Below, in pieces: positions 52,722 through 61,719 of a DNA stretch of 64,000 nucleotides; the first letter of the stretch is position 1, and the number at the start of each line of letters is the position of its first letter. The translations under genes and the position numbers were made by a program. The DNA is from Halarcobacter sp. (GTDB lineage Bacteria; Campylobacterota; Campylobacteria; Campylobacterales; Arcobacteraceae), in the NCBI RefSeq assembly GCF_963675975.1, contig NZ_OY780939.1, positions 124,001 to 188,000 on the forward strand. Direction: 5' to 3'. The notes beneath the pieces were generated by a model. That model was not told where the DNA came from. It saw nothing but the letters and a program-made list of their open reading frames with translations, and did no database searches.

Positions 52722-54944
52722 TTAAGTTTTTGTTTTTACTGTAATTTTTTTAACTCTCAAAAGCTCTTTTGCGGCATTCATTTGAGGTGAATTTAAAATA
52801 TCATTTAACTGTAACTCTTTTTGAGAGGGAGCGGGATTTGCTGTTTTTTGCATATCAGCAACGCATCCTGCACCAACTTCTATATCTTCAATCATTGAGC
52901 CCGATTCATTGTTATCTTCCAAAGTTTCAGGCTCACTATTTTTTAGTTCACTTTGGAATTCATCCTTTTTTTCAACACTCTCCTGTTTTGCCTCTTCTTT
53001 AATAAACTCTATCTCTATGTCATTTCCAAAAATATCATAAATAAATATTTTCAAAACTCCATAATGTTTTAAAAGGAATTTTCTCTCTTCCCCTTGAGCA
53101 TAAGAACTTATTTGAAGTTTTTTATCTGCAAAATTTTTATATACAAAATTTTTCTCAAATAGATCACCTAATTCATCATCTCTTTCATAAACTTTTTCGA
53201 TTAGGTTTTCGTATAACATAGCATTTTTATCTAATTTCTTAGGTTCATCAACTATTGGTATCTCAGGAATTGGTTCATAGACAATATCTTCTATTTCATC
53301 ATCTTCTTCATTTACATTTTCAGTTTGAGTTTGAATCTCTTGTATTAGTGTCTGAGTCTCAGAAGGTGCCTGTTCTATTTCTGCTGTTGTCTCTGTAGGC
53401 TCTTGAATTTCTTGAGTTCCAATATTCTCTTGCATTGTTTTAGTTTCTTGAACTTCTGCTACCTCTTGAATCTCTTTTACCTCTTCTACTTGAGTATTTA
53501 AAGGTGCAGATTCAACTTCCATGTCAAAATCTTCATCAAAAGGTGTAGCAAAAGGATTAGTTTCTACTTCTTCTTTCTTTTCAATTTCTTGTTGAACAGG
53601 AGTTGGGGTTTCTTCTTTGATTTCAACCTCTTCTATAGGTTCAACTGTAGGAATTGCATTGACTGTATCGATTGAAACTGTTGTTTCATTCTCAGGAAGA
53701 ACTAGCTCTTCTTGCTCATGATTATCTTCGTCTTGATTTTCAATGATTTTTTTATTTTCAAAAAACTGCTTATCAATTGTAACGTTAGCATCGTCATACA
53801 CATGATTTATATCATTGTGTGAGTGTTCAATAACTTTTTCAGTAGAGATAGCTTCTTTAACAAGAGGCTTAACTTCTACTTGCTCAACTTGATTTATAAT
53901 CTCATCTATAGTTTTTAAATTTGTTGCTTCAATCATTTTTGATAAAGTTAAAATAAGTACAAAGCCACCATCTGAGTTTATTGCTAATAGGTGTTTTGCA
54001 TCACTTAAAATTCTAAAAAATCTATCAAATAAAAGTAAATCAAATTTTGCATCTTTTTCTAACATCTTTTGTTTTAAATAGATTGTCATCTCATCACATA
54101 CTTGTGAAATCTCATAGTTTTCTAACTCTTTAACAATCTCTATAATATCACCTTTTTTAAGGATAATATCAAATAATTTATCCATAACTTTTGGTTCAAT
54201 TAATCCTAACATATCTACAACTGCAGTAGTTGTAACTTTCCCTTTTGAGAAAATTATTGCTTGATCAAGCAGGGTTAATGTATCCCTTAAACTTCCTTGT
54301 CCACTTCTTGTTAATATTTCAAGTGCAGGAGTTTCAAAATCAATATTCTCTTCATTTAAAATGTGTGAAAGATGATGTAAAACATCATTTGGTGCAATTT
54401 TATTAAATCTAAAATGTTGTGTACGACTAAGGATTGTTGCAGGTAATTTTAAAGGATCAGTAGTTGCTAAGATAAATTTTACAAAACCTGGAGGTTCTTC
54501 TAAAGTTTTCAAAAGGGCATTAAATGCTTGAGTTGTAAGCATATGAACCTCATCGATTATAAACACTTTAAATCGAGCACTACTTGGTTTATATTTTGTA
54601 TGTTCAATCAAATCTTTAATATCATCAATACCTCTGTTTGAAGCAGCATCCATCTCTATAATATCTAAGTGTCTGTTTGTATTTGCACTTTTACAGTTTT
54701 CACAAACTTCACAAGGTTTTGATGTGGGACCATTTGAGCACAATAAAGCTTTAGCCATAATTCTTGCTGTACTAGTTTTCCCTGAACCTCTAAGTCCAGA
54801 AAAAAGATATGCATGGGATAATCTATTTGAATCCAATGCTAAAGACAAAGTTTGAGAAATTGTAGTTTGCCCAACTAAATCCTCAAATCTTCTTGGTCTA
54901 TATTTAAGAGCTAAAACTTTTTTCTCAATCTGATTTTCACTCAT
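52722..54944 (-). CDS. dnaX: DNA polymerase III subunit tau/gamma
   Basis: Clamp-loader subunit of 740 residues. Domain I has YRPRRFEDLVGQ, Walker A FSGLRGSGKTSTAR, the zinc-binding Cys set CSNGPTSKPCEVCENCKS and DEVHMLTTQAFNALLKTLEE. Domain III ends near residue 365. A long acidic, Glu/Gln-rich linker (about 370-570) then leads to a C-terminal domain (LIEKVYERDDELGDLFEKNF). ATG 54944 is preferred over 54950 because AAAGGA then has proper spacing; it overlaps murI by eight bases. A strong -1 frameshift signal lies at 52960-52984 and would give a shorter form of 661 residues. Confidence 0.95.
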   Translation of the reverse strand: MSENQIEKKVLALKYRPRRFEDLVGQTTISQTLSLALDSNRLSHAYLFSGLRGSGKTSTARIMAKALLCSNGPTSKPCEVCENCKSANTNRHLDIIEMDAASNRGIDDIKDLIEHTKYKPSSARFKVFIIDEVHMLTTQAFNALLKTLEEPPGFVKFILATTDPLKLPATILSRTQHFRFNKIAPNDVLHHLSHILNEENIDFETPALEILTRSGQGSLRDTLTLLDQAIIFSKGKVTTTAVVDMLGLIEPKVMDKLFDIILKKGDIIEIVKELENYEISQVCDEMTIYLKQKMLEKDAKFDLLLFDRFFRILSDAKHLLAINSDGGFVLILTLSKMIEATNLKTIDEIINQVEQVEVKPLVKEAISTEKVIEHSHNDINHVYDDANVTIDKQFFENKKIIENQDEDNHEQEELVLPENETTVSIDTVNAIPTVEPIEEVEIKEETPTPVQQEIEKKEEVETNPFATPFDEDFDMEVESAPLNTQVEEVKEIQEVAEVQETKTMQENIGTQEIQEPTETTAEIEQAPSETQTLIQEIQTQTENVNEEDDEIEDIVYEPIPEIPIVDEPKKLDKNAMLYENLIEKVYERDDELGDLFEKNFVYKNFADKKLQISSYAQGEERKFLLKHYGVLKIFIYDIFGNDIEIEFIKEEAKQESVEKKDEFQSELKNSEPETLEDNNESGSMIEDIEVGAGCVADMQKTANPAPSQKELQLNDILNSPQMNAAKELLRVKKITVKTKT
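52917..52984 (-). promoter_or_regulatory. programmed -1 ribosomal frameshift cassette in dnaX
   Basis: On the mRNA strand, in order: AGGAG (52984-52980), eight bases, slippery heptamer A AAA AAG in the correct phase (52971-52965), six bases, left arm TTCCAAAGT (52958-52950), a 24-base loop, right arm ACTTTGGAA (52925-52917). In the -1 frame the next two codons are GGA TGA. The same four elements, in the same order, make E. coli dnaX produce gamma. Here the break is near residue 660 of 740. Confidence 0.7.
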
Positions 54945-55734
54945 TTTCATCCTTTATTACTATCTTACCGCTATCATACCAATTGTTTAAAATCATACTT
55001 ATCATCTCTTTTTTAATTTCACCTGTATAAAACACTTCTATTTTAAGTTCACTTTTATCAATATGACCTTTTTTTGAACACAAATCATCTAATCTTCTAG
55101 CAATTGCTTGTCCTGTTTCTATTAACTCAATTTTTGCTCCCATTATATCTTTTATGATATCAGAGATTAATGGATAATGAGTACACCCTAAAACAATAGT
55201 ATCAACCTCTTTTTCTTTCATAGGTATTAACCATGAGCTTAACATCTTATGAGTATCAGGATGGGAAACATTTCCATTTTCTATTTGCTCAACCAAACCA
55301 GCACAGGCAATCTCATGAATATTTACTTCATGTTCACTTGATAAACTAGAAAGTAATTGCTTATATTTTTGTCCCCTTAAAGTTGCAGGAGTTGCTAAAA
55401 CTGCTATATTATTACTTTGTGTTTTTAAAATGGCAGGTTTTAATCCAGGTTCCGTTCCTATTACTATTAAATTTGAAAACATCTCTCTTAATTCACTTAT
55501 AGCAGCAGATGTAGCTGTATTACAAGCTACTATAAGTACATCGATATTATGATTTTTCAAAAGATGTTTAGTAATCTTAATACTTCTATTCAAAATCTCA
55601 TCTTTTGTTTTTTCACCATAAGGTGCATATAAAGTATCAGCAATATAATAAATCTCTGCACCTTTAAAAGATTTAGTAATTGCTTGTACTATAGTTAATC
55701 CACCAAGACCAGAATCAAAAACTCCAACTTTCAA
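54937..55734 (-). CDS. murI: glutamate racemase
   Basis: Makes D-glutamate for peptidoglycan. 265 residues with VGVFDSGLGGLTI (Asp about 7), ADTLYAPYGEKT, the catalytic Cys in VACNTATSAAI (about residue 70) and the second in VLGCTHYPLI (about 180). The start is TTG 55734, supported by AAAGG six bases upstream and by the protein beginning as in the family. It is the first gene of the murI-dnaX pair. Confidence 0.95.
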   Translation of the reverse strand: MKVGVFDSGLGGLTIVQAITKSFKGAEIYYIADTLYAPYGEKTKDEILNRSIKITKHLLKNHNIDVLIVACNTATSAAISELREMFSNLIVIGTEPGLKPAILKTQSNNIAVLATPATLRGQKYKQLLSSLSSEHEVNIHEIACAGLVEQIENGNVSHPDTHKMLSSWLIPMKEKEVDTIVLGCTHYPLISDIIKDIMGAKIELIETGQAIARRLDDLCSKKGHIDKSELKIEVFYTGEIKKEMISMILNNWYDSGKIVIKDENE

Positions 55735-55821
55735 TAAAAACCTTTATTTTAATTGGAAAGATTATATCTAAAAAGTTATAACTAATATGTTAAAATAGAA
55801 CTATTAAAAAAAAGGATTTTT

Positions 55822-56484
55822 TTGTTTTTTCACTATCATCCATATAAACCTTTTTTACATGAAGATACAAAAGCTATTATAGTTGGAACCTTGCCACCTC
55901 CAAGATTTTGCACCAAAGATTATAAAAAAGAAGATGTTTTATTTTGCTATGGTTCAAAGGATAATTTGCTTTGGAAAGCAATTGAAGTGATTTATGAAGA
56001 AAATTTTTTATATGACAACTCAGAAAAAGCAGTAAAAATAAGAAAAGATTTCTTACTTAAGGAAAAAATAGGAATTTGTGATATAGTTGAGTCTTGTAGT
56101 AGAGAAAAAGTTGATGCAAGCGATTTAGGGATGCAAGATATAAAGTTAAGAGATATACTTGGATTTATTAAAAAATATAAGAATATCCAAACTATGATTT
56201 TCACTGGAAGTTTATCTAAAAATTCACCCGAATATTTTTTTAGAAAAGTTTTAAAAGACAACAATATTTCATTAGAGGTTATTGATGAACAAACCCCAAA
56301 AATCCACCTTTTTAAGTATGATAATAGAGATATTAAAACTATAAGTTTAACCTCACCTTCAAATGCTGCAAATAGATATATAGGTTCCACAAAAATATTT
56401 AAAGAAAAGAAAAAGATTAACCCAAATTATACTACCTTTGATTTTAGGCTTGAACAGTATAAAAAAGTCTTCAAAAGTATCTAG
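55822..56484 (+). CDS. uracil-DNA glycosylase superfamily protein
   Basis: 220-residue protein with the UDG-fold opening YKPFL...AIIVGTLPPPRFC (about residues 8-31) and FCYGSKDNLLWKAIEVIY, followed by KIGICDIVESC and a C-terminal SLTSPSNAANRY segment in the position of the H/N-containing motif 2. This pattern resembles the base-excision glycosylase group acting on uracil or hypoxanthine. The normal catalytic Asp/His positions are not certain from sequence, so activity is tentative. TTG 55822 is the start, with AAAAAGGA five bases upstream and no ATG nearby. Confidence 0.65.
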   Translation: MFFHYHPYKPFLHEDTKAIIVGTLPPPRFCTKDYKKEDVLFCYGSKDNLLWKAIEVIYEENFLYDNSEKAVKIRKDFLLKEKIGICDIVESCSREKVDASDLGMQDIKLRDILGFIKKYKNIQTMIFTGSLSKNSPEYFFRKVLKDNNISLEVIDEQTPKIHLFKYDNRDIKTISLTSPSNAANRYIGSTKIFKEKKKINPNYTTFDFRLEQYKKVFKSI

Positions 56485-56569
56485 CTGAATTTTTACTTAA
56501 GAATATTTTTAATATTTTTTTATTAGAATACTGAATGATTATTCATTTATAGATATGTAGGAGTTAGTT

Positions 56570-56665
56570 ATGTATATTTCTGAAATTATGATGTTTGTGG
56601 TTGCGGGATTGGCACTTTTTACTTTGGCTTCTTGGTTTATTACTTTTTTTGTAAAAGAGGATTAA
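56570..56665 (+). CDS. 31-residue single-span membrane protein (paralogue A)
   Basis: Begins MYISEIMMFVVAGLALFT and continues as one hydrophobic helix with a FVKED tail, so an inner-membrane microprotein with one span is expected. TAGGAG lies seven bases before the ATG, and a perfect 30-base palindromic terminator follows. A second gene at 60254 encodes a 30-residue relative; pattern M-[YF]-I-[ST]-E-I-x-x-F-V-V-x-G-L, then FT-[LI]-AS and FV-[KR]-D. Conservation between two separate copies argues that both are real genes. I do not recognise the family. Confidence 0.7.
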   Translation: MYISEIMMFVVAGLALFTLASWFITFFVKED

Positions 56666-56673
56666 AGAGAGTT

Positions 56674-56703
56674 ACTCTACTCAATTTTAAAATTGAGTAG
56701 AGT
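56674..56703. terminator. perfect 30-base palindrome between sORF A and metQ
   Basis: ACTCTACTCAATTTT followed by its exact complement. It lies nine bases after the small-protein stop and just before the metQ stop on the other strand, so it should end both transcripts. Confidence 0.75.
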
Positions 56704-56709
56704 GAAGAA

Positions 56710-57534
56710 TTAGAAAGCTTCTACAATAGAACCTTTATATTTTTCTTTGATAAATTGTTTTACTTCTTCTGAATTTAAAGCTGCATCTAAAGCTTTAATA
56801 TAATCTGTATTTTCATTACCTCTTTTAACTGCAACAATATTTACATATGGAGAATCTTTTGATTCAATAACAATTGCATCTTTTGTTGGGTTTAAATCAG
56901 CTGCTAATGCATAGTTAGTATTAATAATAGCTGCATCAACTTCATCTAAAACTCTTGGTAATTGAGGAGCATCAAGCTCTCTAATTTGGATATTTTTTGG
57001 GTTTTCAGTTACATCAAGTGCAGTTTTAAGTGCTAAATCTTTAAACTTTAAAAGACCTTCTTTTACTAAAATATCTAATGCTCTACTCTCATTTGTAGGA
57101 TCATTTGGTACTGCAATTACTGCACCATCTTGAATCTCTTCTAAAGAAGTGATTTTTTTAGAATATAATCCCATTGGCTCTAAGTGCACACCTACAGTTT
57201 TAACTAAATCAGTGTTTTTGTTTGCGTTAAACTCTGTTAAGTATGGAGTGTGTTGGAAAAAGTTTGCATCTAATTCACCCTCATCAACTGCAATATTTGG
57301 AGTTACATAATCAGTAAACTCAACAATCTCTAAATCATAACCTTTCTCTTTTAAAAGTGGTTTTACAACTTCTAAAATCTCTGCGTGTGGAACTGGTGTA
57401 GCTCCAACTTTAATAACTGTTTTTTTAGGCTCAACTTTTGCAGTTGTATCCTCTTTTTTTTCATCACTAGTACAAGCAGTTAAACCTAATGCAAGTCCAG
57501 CTGCAACTGTAAATTTTAAAATATTTTTAAACAT
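56710..57534 (-). CDS. metQ: methionine-type ABC transporter lipoprotein MetQ (copy 1)
   Basis: 274-residue MetQ/NlpA-family lipoprotein with lipobox LGLTACTSD (Cys about 21). Family motifs are VIKVGATPVPHAEILEVV, VDEGELDANFFQHTPYL and AVPNDPTNESRALDILVKEGL. It would bind D/L-methionine, or another amino acid, at the outer face of the inner membrane. It follows metI by nine bases. A second copy (59.2-60.0 kb) on the other side of metN is about 70 percent identical by eye. Confidence 0.9.
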   Translation of the reverse strand: MFKNILKFTVAAGLALGLTACTSDEKKEDTTAKVEPKKTVIKVGATPVPHAEILEVVKPLLKEKGYDLEIVEFTDYVTPNIAVDEGELDANFFQHTPYLTEFNANKNTDLVKTVGVHLEPMGLYSKKITSLEEIQDGAVIAVPNDPTNESRALDILVKEGLLKFKDLALKTALDVTENPKNIQIRELDAPQLPRVLDEVDAAIINTNYALAADLNPTKDAIVIESKDSPYVNIVAVKRGNENTDYIKALDAALNSEEVKQFIKEKYKGSIVEAF

Positions 57535-57543
57535 AAATCTCCT

Positions 57544-58182
57544 TTATTTTTTTGTAATTTTATATAAATAATCCCCTGCACTTTGACAAACTTGTACAAG
57601 GGCGATAAGTATAACAACTGTATACAACATAGTATCAGTTTGGAATCTATAGTAACCATATTTAATAGCTACATCTCCTAAACCTCCACCACCAACAGCA
57701 CCTGCCATGGCAGAAAAACCAATAACTGTAATAAGTGTAAGAGTAATAGCTGAAATAATACTAGGTAAAGCTTCAACTAACATCACTTTAAAAATGATTT
57801 GCCAATCACTTGCACCAAACGATTTTGCTGCTTCAACTACACCTGAATCAACCTCTTTTAAAGCACTTTCAATAAGTCTTGCAATAAAAGGAGCAGCTCC
57901 AATTGTAAGAGGAATAATAGCTGCTGTTGTACCAATACTTTTCCCTATTAAAAATTTTGTTAATGGAAAAAGTACAATCATAAGAATAATAAAAGGGAAA
58001 GACCTTAATGTATTTATGATTACATCTAATACTGAATAGATTTTTAAGTTTTCTTTTAGACCACCTTTTGAAGTTAATATCAAAATAATTGCTAAAAAGA
58101 ATCCAATTATAACAGCAAAAAATGTTGATACAAAAGACATATAAACTGTTTCACCTAAAGCTGGTAATAAAATATCAACCAT
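57544..58182 (-). CDS. metI: methionine-type ABC transporter permease MetI
   Basis: About 212 residues, six membrane segments. The motif LPALGETVYMSFVSTFFAVI opens the protein and the EAA loop AKSFGASDWQIIFKVMLVEALP docks the ATPase; it ends AGAVGGGGLGDVAIKYGYYRF, a MetI hallmark. ATG 58182 with GAGGAATTATA upstream is preferred over the longer frame; it overlaps the metN stop by one base. Confidence 0.92.
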   Translation of the reverse strand: MVDILLPALGETVYMSFVSTFFAVIIGFFLAIILILTSKGGLKENLKIYSVLDVIINTLRSFPFIILMIVLFPLTKFLIGKSIGTTAAIIPLTIGAAPFIARLIESALKEVDSGVVEAAKSFGASDWQIIFKVMLVEALPSIISAITLTLITVIGFSAMAGAVGGGGLGDVAIKYGYYRFQTDTMLYTVVILIALVQVCQSAGDYLYKITKK

Positions 58183-59138
58183 TATAATTCCTCCCAAACA
58201 ATATCGTGTTGTTTTATATATTCAAGAACTTTTTGCTTCTCTTCCTCTTTTATATTAATAACCATATTTCCAACAATATGAGTATTTATCTCTTCAAGTT
58301 TTCCCCATACTATATTGAAATCCATGTCAAGTTTTCTTGCCATAGTAGTTATAAAAGATTGGTAAGCATTGTCTTTTGGGAAATAAAGTTTGATATTTAC
58401 ACCATTATTTGGTACAACTTCAACCTCTCCTAAAAACTCTTTCATTTTTTCATCTGGTTTTAAAAACAACTCTTCAGTATCATCAAAACCAATAATATTT
58501 CCATGTTCTAATAAAAGTGCTTTTTGTGCAATCTGTTTTACAACTTCCATTTCGTGAGTTACTAAAACAATAGTAATATTTAACTTTTCATTAATCTCTT
58601 TTAAAAGATTTAAAATTGAAGTTGTTGTATTTGGATCAAGTGCTGATGTTGCTTCATCAGAAAGTAAAACTTCAGGCTCTAAAGTTAAAGCTCTAGCAAT
58701 AGCAACACGCTGTTTTTGTCCACCACTTAATTGACTGGGATATGAATCTGTTTTTTCTTCTAAACCAACTAAACTTAAAAGCTCAATTACTTTTTTATCA
58801 ATATCATTTTTAGAATATCCCCAAAGTTGCATAGGTAAAGCAACATTTTCATATACAGTTTTTCTTTGAACCAATGAAAAATGTTGAAAAATCATTCCAA
58901 TCTTTTTTCTAAAACTTCTTAATTGTTCTTTATTTAAATCTTTAATCTCTTTATCATCAACTAATAAAGAACCTGTACTATAATCCTCAAGACCATTTAT
59001 ACATCTAAGAAGTGTAGATTTACCAGCTCCACTATGTCCAACTATAGCAAAGATTTCACCCTCTTTTATATCAATAGAAATATCATTTAAAACTTTTACA
59101 TCACCATAATACTTATTTAGATTTTTAATACTAATCAT
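58182..59138 (-). CDS. metN: methionine-type ABC transporter ATPase MetN
   Basis: 318 residues. Walker A is [14 protein letters not shown], the signature is [16 protein letters not shown], Walker B is [14 protein letters not shown] and the switch His lies in [11 protein letters not shown]-terminal NIL/ACT-type domain (about 245-318; [20 protein letters not shown]) is present, the regulatory domain by which methionine inhibits transport in characterised MetN proteins. Confidence 0.94.
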   Translation of the reverse strand: MISIKNLNKYYGDVKVLNDISIDIKEGEIFAIVGHSGAGKSTLLRCINGLEDYSTGSLLVDDKEIKDLNKEQLRSFRKKIGMIFQHFSLVQRKTVYENVALPMQLWGYSKNDIDKKVIELLSLVGLEEKTDSYPSQLSGGQKQRVAIARALTLEPEVLLSDEATSALDPNTTTSILNLLKEINEKLNITIVLVTHEMEVVKQIAQKALLLEHGNIIGFDDTEELFLKPDEKMKEFLGEVEVVPNNGVNIKLYFPKDNAYQSFITTMARKLDMDFNIVWGKLEEINTHIVGNMVINIKEEEKQKVLEYIKQHDIVWEEL

Positions 59139-59197
59139 AAATTATCCTTATTACACGCGAATAGTATAAAAAGTTTTATAAAAAAAATGTTAAGTAG

Positions 59198-59213
59198 TTA
59201 TACAATTGTATAA
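59198..59213. promoter_or_regulatory. 16-base perfect palindrome upstream of metN
   Basis: TTATACAATTGTATAA lies between the metQ copy 2 stop codon and metN, about 60 bases before the metN start. A -10-like TATACT sits nearer the gene. Candidate operator; a related half site appears upstream of the amino-acid ABC operon at about 21.55 kb. Confidence 0.4.
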
Positions 59214-59226
59214 ATTATATGTAGAA

Positions 59227-60039
59227 TTAAAAAGCCTCTACTATTGAGCCTTTATATTTGTTTTGAATAAACTCTTTAACCTCTTTAGAATTTAGTACTT
59301 CATCTAAAGCTTTAATATAATCCTTTTTTTCATTACCTCTTTTAACTGCAATTATATTTGCATATTTAGAATCCTTTGATTCTATTGCTATAGCATCTTT
59401 TAATGGATTTAATCCAGAAGATAAGGCATAATTGGTGTTTATAACTGCTGCATCAATATCATCTAATATTCTAGGTAGTTGAGCTGCATCAAGCTCTTTT
59501 ATAAATAGATTTTTTGGATTTTTTTCTATATCTAGTACAGTTTTAGTAGAAACTTTTTTTAATGTTAATAACCCTATGCTTTCCAGTAAATCCAAAGCTC
59601 TACTTTTGTTTGTGGCATCATTTGGTATTGCAATTATAGATTCATCTTCTAAATTTTTAAGATTATTAATTTTTTTTGAATAAAGTCCCATAGGTTCTAA
59701 GTGAACACTTACAGTTTTTACTAAATGGGTTTTTCTATTTTTATTAAATTCGTATAAATAAGGAGCATGTTGAAAAAAGTTTGCATCTAACTCCCCCTCA
59801 TCAACTGCAATATTAGCTGTAACATAATCTGTTACACTTTTAATCTCTAAATCATAGCCTTTCTTTTTTAATAAAGGTCGAATAAATTCTAAAATTTCAC
59901 CGTGTGGAATTGGTGTTGCACCAACTTTTATTACATTTTTTTCTAATTCAAATTTTTTATTTTTTTTGGTATCTGAACATGAAGTAAAAAACAATGTCAA
60001 AATAGTAATTAGAAAAATACTAGAGATTGTTTTTAACAC
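59227..60039 (-). CDS. methionine-type ABC transporter lipoprotein (MetQ copy 2)
   Basis: 270-residue MetQ-family lipoprotein with lipobox LFFTSCSDTKK. It has the same motifs as copy 1 (VIKVGATPIPHGEILEFI, DEGELDANFFQHAPYL). The start is GTG 60039 with AAAAGGAAGCCT before it. It is the first gene of the minus-strand metQ2-metN-metI-metQ1 block, separated from metN by 88 bases with a palindrome. A second binding protein may widen the ligand range. Confidence 0.88.
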   Translation of the reverse strand: MLKTISSIFLITILTLFFTSCSDTKKNKKFELEKNVIKVGATPIPHGEILEFIRPLLKKKGYDLEIKSVTDYVTANIAVDEGELDANFFQHAPYLYEFNKNRKTHLVKTVSVHLEPMGLYSKKINNLKNLEDESIIAIPNDATNKSRALDLLESIGLLTLKKVSTKTVLDIEKNPKNLFIKELDAAQLPRILDDIDAAVINTNYALSSGLNPLKDAIAIESKDSKYANIIAVKRGNEKKDYIKALDEVLNSKEVKEFIQNKYKGSIVEAF

Positions 60040-60069
60040 AGGCTTCCTTTTTAAATATCATACAAACAA

Positions 60070-60081
60070 TGACTTAAGTCA
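60070..60081. promoter_or_regulatory. palindrome upstream of metQ copy 2
   Basis: TGACTTAAGTCA is a perfect 12-base palindrome, and on the minus strand the wider sequence TTGTGACTTAAGTCATT is close to a CRP-type site. It lies 31 bases before the GTG start, in the divergent region between metQ copy 2 and the second small-protein gene. Confidence 0.35.
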
Positions 60082-60253
60082 CAATATATTAATCCTATAA
60101 TATAAAAAACTTAATAAAATCAGCTTAATCATTAGTATTAAAAATATACAATTTATCTTAAATGGGAAATTAATTAACTAATTTACTTAAAAATAGATTT
60201 AGAATTTATGTCTTATACTGTAATTGCTAAACAATTTAATATAAGGATATATC

Positions 60254-60346
60254 ATGTTTATTACAGAAATAGCTATTTTTGTTGTATGTGGTCTTATAGC
60301 TTTTACAATTGCTAGTGGAATAGTTAGTGCTTTTGTAAGGGATTAG
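60254..60346 (+). CDS. 30-residue single-span membrane protein (paralogue B)
   Basis: Begins MFITEIAIFVVCGLIAFT and ends SAFVRD; one hydrophobic span with a short charged tail. ATAAGGATATATC precedes the ATG and a terminator follows, so it has the build of an independent gene. It aligns without gaps, except one residue near the end, with the 31-residue protein at 56570. A TATACT -10-like element lies about 40 bases upstream. Function is unknown. Confidence 0.7.
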   Translation: MFITEIAIFVVCGLIAFTIASGIVSAFVRD

Positions 60347-60353
60347 TTTGAAT

Positions 60354-60388
60354 AATGAGTAAAAAAAGAATATCTTTTTTACTCATTC
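60354..60388. terminator. bidirectional terminator of sORF B and rho
   Basis: Arms AATGAGTAAAAAA and TTTTTTACTCATT; the rho stop codon on the minus strand is inside the structure. Confidence 0.75.
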
Positions 60389-61719
60389 ATTCCAGCAAAA
60401 AACTCTTCATTATTTTTAGTTTTTTGCATTTTTGAATATAAAAATTTAAGTGCTTCAACTTCATCCATTGAACCAATTGCATTTCTAAGTATCCAAGTTT
60501 TTTGTAAAATCTCAGGAGTAAGAAGTAATTCCTCTTTTCTAGTTCCAGATTTAATAATATCAAGAGCTGGGTAAACTCTTCTATTAGCAGCATTTCTACT
60601 TAATACAACTTCTGAGTTACCAGTTCCTTTGAACTCTTCAAAAATAACTTCATCCATTTTTGAACCAGTTTCAATAAGTGCAGTTGAGATAATAGTTAAA
60701 GAACCACCCTCTTCTATATTTCTAGCGGCTCCAAAAAATCTTTTTGGTTTATGTAAAGCATTTGCATCAACCCCACCTGAAAGTACTTTTCCTGATGAAG
60801 GAGTAACTGTATTGTATGCTCTTGCTAATCTTGTGATCGAATCAAGTAAAATTACAACATCTTTTTTCATCTCTACAAGTCTTTTTGCTTTTTCAATAAC
60901 AATCTCTGCAACTCTTACATGGTTATGAGCTGGAAGGTCAAATGTAGATGAATAAACCTCACCTTTAACAGATCTTTGCATATCTGTAACCTCTTCAGGT
61001 CTTTCGTCAATTAAAAGTACCATTAGATGAGTATCAGGATGATTCTTTGTAATACCATGGGCTAACTCTTTTAAAAGTTCAGTCTTACCAGTTTTAGGAG
61101 GAGCAACTATAAGTCCCCTTTGACCTTTACCCATAGGAGCAAATAGATCTAACATTCTACCTGTCATTCTTGTTTGGTCATACTCAAAAGAGAATCTTTC
61201 AGTAGAATAAAGAGGTGTTAGGTTATCAAATAATGGTCTGTTTTTTGACTCATTTATTGGAAGATAGTTTATTGCCTCTATTTTTAATAATGCGTTATAT
61301 TTTTCACTATCTTTGTTTGGTGGTCTAACTTGTCCTGTAACAATATCACCTGTTCTTAAAGCAAACTTTCTAATTTGAGTTGCAGATACATAAGAATCAT
61401 TTGAAGTATCAGAAAAGTTTCCATCAATTGCTCTTAAGAAACCAAAGCCACCATCTTTTATCTCTAAGATACCAGTGAAAAGAATAAATCCACCTTGATC
61501 AATTTGAGATTTTAAAATGTTAAACATTAAATCTTGTCTTTTTAATTCTTGCGGGTTTTCAACTTCTAAGTCTTTTGCTATTTTTAAAAGTTCTTCAAGT
61601 GGTAATTGTCTTAGTTGTTCAATTTTATAACCTTCTACAGGTACATGAGTTCTTGTTTTTTTCCCATTGCCGTTAGAGGCTCTTGTAGTTTTTTTAGTTT
61701 GAGTTTTTGACTCTTCCAT
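60379..61719 (-). CDS. rho: transcription termination factor Rho
   Basis: 446-residue hexameric RNA-dependent ATPase. The N-terminal Rho_N helix bundle ([20 protein letters not shown]) and RNA-binding OSB domain ([12 protein letters not shown]) precede the ATPase, with Walker [14 protein letters not shown], Walker [17 protein letters not shown], the Q-loop [15 protein letters not shown] and the R-loop [18 protein letters not shown] basic start ([20 protein letters not shown]) is typical for Campylobacterota. Confidence 0.97.
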   Translation of the reverse strand: MEESKTQTKKTTRASNGNGKKTRTHVPVEGYKIEQLRQLPLEELLKIAKDLEVENPQELKRQDLMFNILKSQIDQGGFILFTGILEIKDGGFGFLRAIDGNFSDTSNDSYVSATQIRKFALRTGDIVTGQVRPPNKDSEKYNALLKIEAINYLPINESKNRPLFDNLTPLYSTERFSFEYDQTRMTGRMLDLFAPMGKGQRGLIVAPPKTGKTELLKELAHGITKNHPDTHLMVLLIDERPEEVTDMQRSVKGEVYSSTFDLPAHNHVRVAEIVIEKAKRLVEMKKDVVILLDSITRLARAYNTVTPSSGKVLSGGVDANALHKPKRFFGAARNIEEGGSLTIISTALIETGSKMDEVIFEEFKGTGNSEVVLSRNAANRRVYPALDIIKSGTRKEELLLTPEILQKTWILRNAIGSMDEVEALKFLYSKMQKTKNNEEFFAGMNE

